Assembly: GCA_046498185.1 (NCBI GenBank)
Contig: JAWOBE010000175.1
Coordinates: 1 to 7,708, forward strand
DNA length: 7,708 nt
Source: CAYXDR01 sp046498185
GTDB lineage: Bacteria; Desulfobacterota; DSM-4660; Desulfatiglandales; Desulfatiglandaceae
Direction: 5' to 3'
Shown here: in pieces, positions 6,556 through 7,708 of the stretch
Position numbering within the stretch: the first letter of the stretch is position 1
How the letters are laid out: each line of letters opens with the position of its first letter
Notes under the pieces: generated by a model
Databases searched by the model: none
What the model was told of the DNA's origin: nothing
What the model saw: only the letters and a program-made list of their open reading frames with translations
Translations under genes and position numbers: made by a program

Positions 6556-7189
6556 TTCAGACGAAACAGCCCTGTATCTGGAATAGAGGTCGTGAAGTTT
6601 GCGCCTCAAGCTTTTGATTCTCCTTCGGCATCGACATGACATTGTCCTCCTTTGTTCGGTTAAGGATTGGTCCCCGGTGGCAGGGGGACTCCGCGTCATT
6701 CTTTGCGCGGGTAGATGCCATCCAGGATATACGGCGCTTCCGTGAAAATATATGCAGTCTATCCTGTATTTGCAGGTGAATATTCCCCCAGTTTACACAG
6801 TGACCACAAAAAAATCCGCCCCTGCCCGCCCTCGTACTCCTCTAAAAAACGCATCTTCTAAACCTCCTGCAACACCTCTGTCCGTCTCATTAGAGCACCT
6901 CCCTGATGCTTTAAGAAGTCCGGACAGTTTATGTGCTCCCTACTGGAACTCCGATATAAGGATCGAAAAAAATTGAATTTTTTTTCAAAAAAGTGACAAG
7001 TTGCTGTTTTTCTGTTCCTTTTGCTCCTATCGCGAAATGGCGTGCTACGCATATCAGATCGGCACGTGAGGCGACGAATTCCCACATACACACGAGGGGG
7101 TATGGGGAGACGGAGGAAAATGCAACCAGCCCAATGAAAAAATGATGCCTAAGGCATTGAAATCATTAGATAAATAGGCACCTCCCGAC
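6556..7189. other. Long non-genic interval with tiny ORFs, inverted repeats and an A/T tract
   Basis: No recognisable gene is present. The interval holds several small elements. On the minus strand, three very short ORFs each have a Shine-Dalgarno-like site: 6858-6890 (10 codons), 6759-6854 (31 codons, GGAGG 9 bases upstream) and 6557-6637 (26 codons, GGAGG 8 bases upstream). There is a GTCCCC/GGGGAC inverted repeat (6670-6675 and 6684-6689) and a 9-of-10 inverted repeat (6723-6732 and 6757-6766). An almost perfect A/T palindrome lies at 6965-6986. An ATGCCT/AGGCAT palindrome lies at 7145-7157. The korAB promoter should be in this interval, but I could not place a convincing -10/-35 pair. The interval may include the upstream flank and left end of the insertion sequence that follows. 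Confidence 0.5.
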
Positions 7190-7708
7190 TTGACAGAACC
7201 CTTCTTTTATGTTTAATCTCACCACCATGACCGCTCGCGACCAACTCCAACAAACCCTCTGCGACAGACTCTTCTGGCACACCGCCGAACGCGATGAGGC
7301 CAAGGTGGCAGACTACCTTTTTCATAGCCGCGCCATGAATACCGTCTACGCCATGGACGAGGCAACTCTCTTCGATTCCTTCTTCAATTATCTGCAGGAA
7401 ATCGGCGTGTTCCCGTTTCTTGAAAACCTGGATCCAAACAAGCAAAAGAGAAACAACGTCAACTTCTTCCAGATCCTACTCGTATTCCTCATGAAAATCA
7501 CCGGCTCCATCAAAATGATGGACCAGATGGATGATTTATTGCTCTCAGACGAACTGCTCATGGCCATGTGCGGCTTCAACGCCTATCAGGTCAGAAAAGG
7601 CAGCTGCGCCAGAGGGGTCAAGCTTCGCAAAGAACAACCCCCGGAGATCAGAGGCCCCCTGTGCGTCGATACCATAGCAAAGCATATCGTCACCATTACA
7701 CCGAAACG
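7168..7708 (+). mobile_element. Left part of an insertion sequence (boundary uncertain)
   Basis: The transposase-like gene at the right edge implies an insertion element that continues beyond the window. The left boundary is a guess: base composition changes near 7168-7175, and the AGGCACCTCCCGACTTGACA stretch just before the gene is a reasonable terminal repeat candidate. The right end is not visible, so neither inverted repeats nor target duplication can be confirmed. TTGACA (7190-7195) is a consensus -35 box and may drive the transposase, with TTTAAT or TTAATC at about 17 bases as a weak -10. Confidence 0.35.
7209..7708 (+). CDS. Transposase, N-terminal part, cut by the window edge
   Basis: The frame is open for 166 codons from ATG 7209 to the last base with no stop, so the gene is partial. 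The protein begins MFNLTTMTARDQLQQTL and continues with an alpha-helical region (LFDSFFNYLQEIGVFPF, then NFFQILLVFLMKITGSIKMM). It then has MCGFNAYQVRKGSCARG (about 122-138) and PPEIRGPLCVDTIAKHIVTI. The GFNAxQVxxGxCxRG then GPxCxDTxAxxIV pattern is, from memory, the N-terminal part of a DDE-type transposase family common in anaerobic proteobacteria; the catalytic residues would lie beyond the window. No Shine-Dalgarno site precedes ATG 7209, and ATG 7227 is a possible alternative start. An in-frame TGA at 7191-7193 closes the frame upstream. Low expression is usual for such genes. Confidence 0.6.
   Translation, partial: MFNLTTMTARDQLQQTLCDRLFWHTAERDEAKVADYLFHSRAMNTVYAMDEATLFDSFFNYLQEIGVFPFLENLDPNKQKRNNVNFFQILLVFLMKITGSIKMMDQMDDLLLSDELLMAMCGFNAYQVRKGSCARGVKLRKEQPPEIRGPLCVDTIAKHIVTITPK

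Overview
This window is about 53% GC by eye and reads like a stretch of an anaerobic bacterial chromosome. The best guess is a sulfate-reducing or syntrophic Desulfobacterota-type organism. That is inferred from the two-subunit 2-oxoacid:ferredoxin oxidoreductase, the signalling gene style and the strong Shine-Dalgarno sites; no marker gene fixes the taxon.

Layout from left to right. A small exported protein of unknown function (154-570, +) ends at a textbook intrinsic terminator (605-632). Next comes a decayed histidine kinase 3' end on the minus strand (732-about 1013), with a TGA where a Trp codon is expected. Then there is a plus-strand signalling pair. The first gene is a stand-alone Rcp1-type receiver protein (1220-1651). 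The second is a membrane-bound MASE3-PAS-HisKA-HATPase histidine kinase (1845-3815). Between them lies a 193-base spacer holding three successive inverted repeats. Converging on the kinase gene from the right are korA (gamma-alpha fusion) and korB (beta, TPP-binding) on the minus strand. They are transcribed korA to korB, overlap by 17 bases, and are preceded by a strong leader hairpin. Then follow about 650 bases without a convincing gene, containing tiny ORFs with ribosome binding sites, inverted repeats and an A/T tract. At the right edge is the 5' part of a transposase-like gene (7209 to the window end, +), open to the last base.

How the parts work together. The kinase probably phosphorylates the receiver, much as Cph1 does Rcp1, although the sensor here is a membrane MASE3 domain plus PAS rather than a phytochrome. 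The receiver has no output domain, so the final target is not in the window. KorA and KorB should form a CoA- and ferredoxin-dependent enzyme that interconverts a 2-oxoacid and its acyl-CoA. No dedicated ferredoxin subunit is encoded here. I see no CRISPR array, tRNA, rRNA or clearly new multi-gene system. The most unusual items are the kinase relic, the korAB leader hairpin and the short-ORF cluster upstream of korA.
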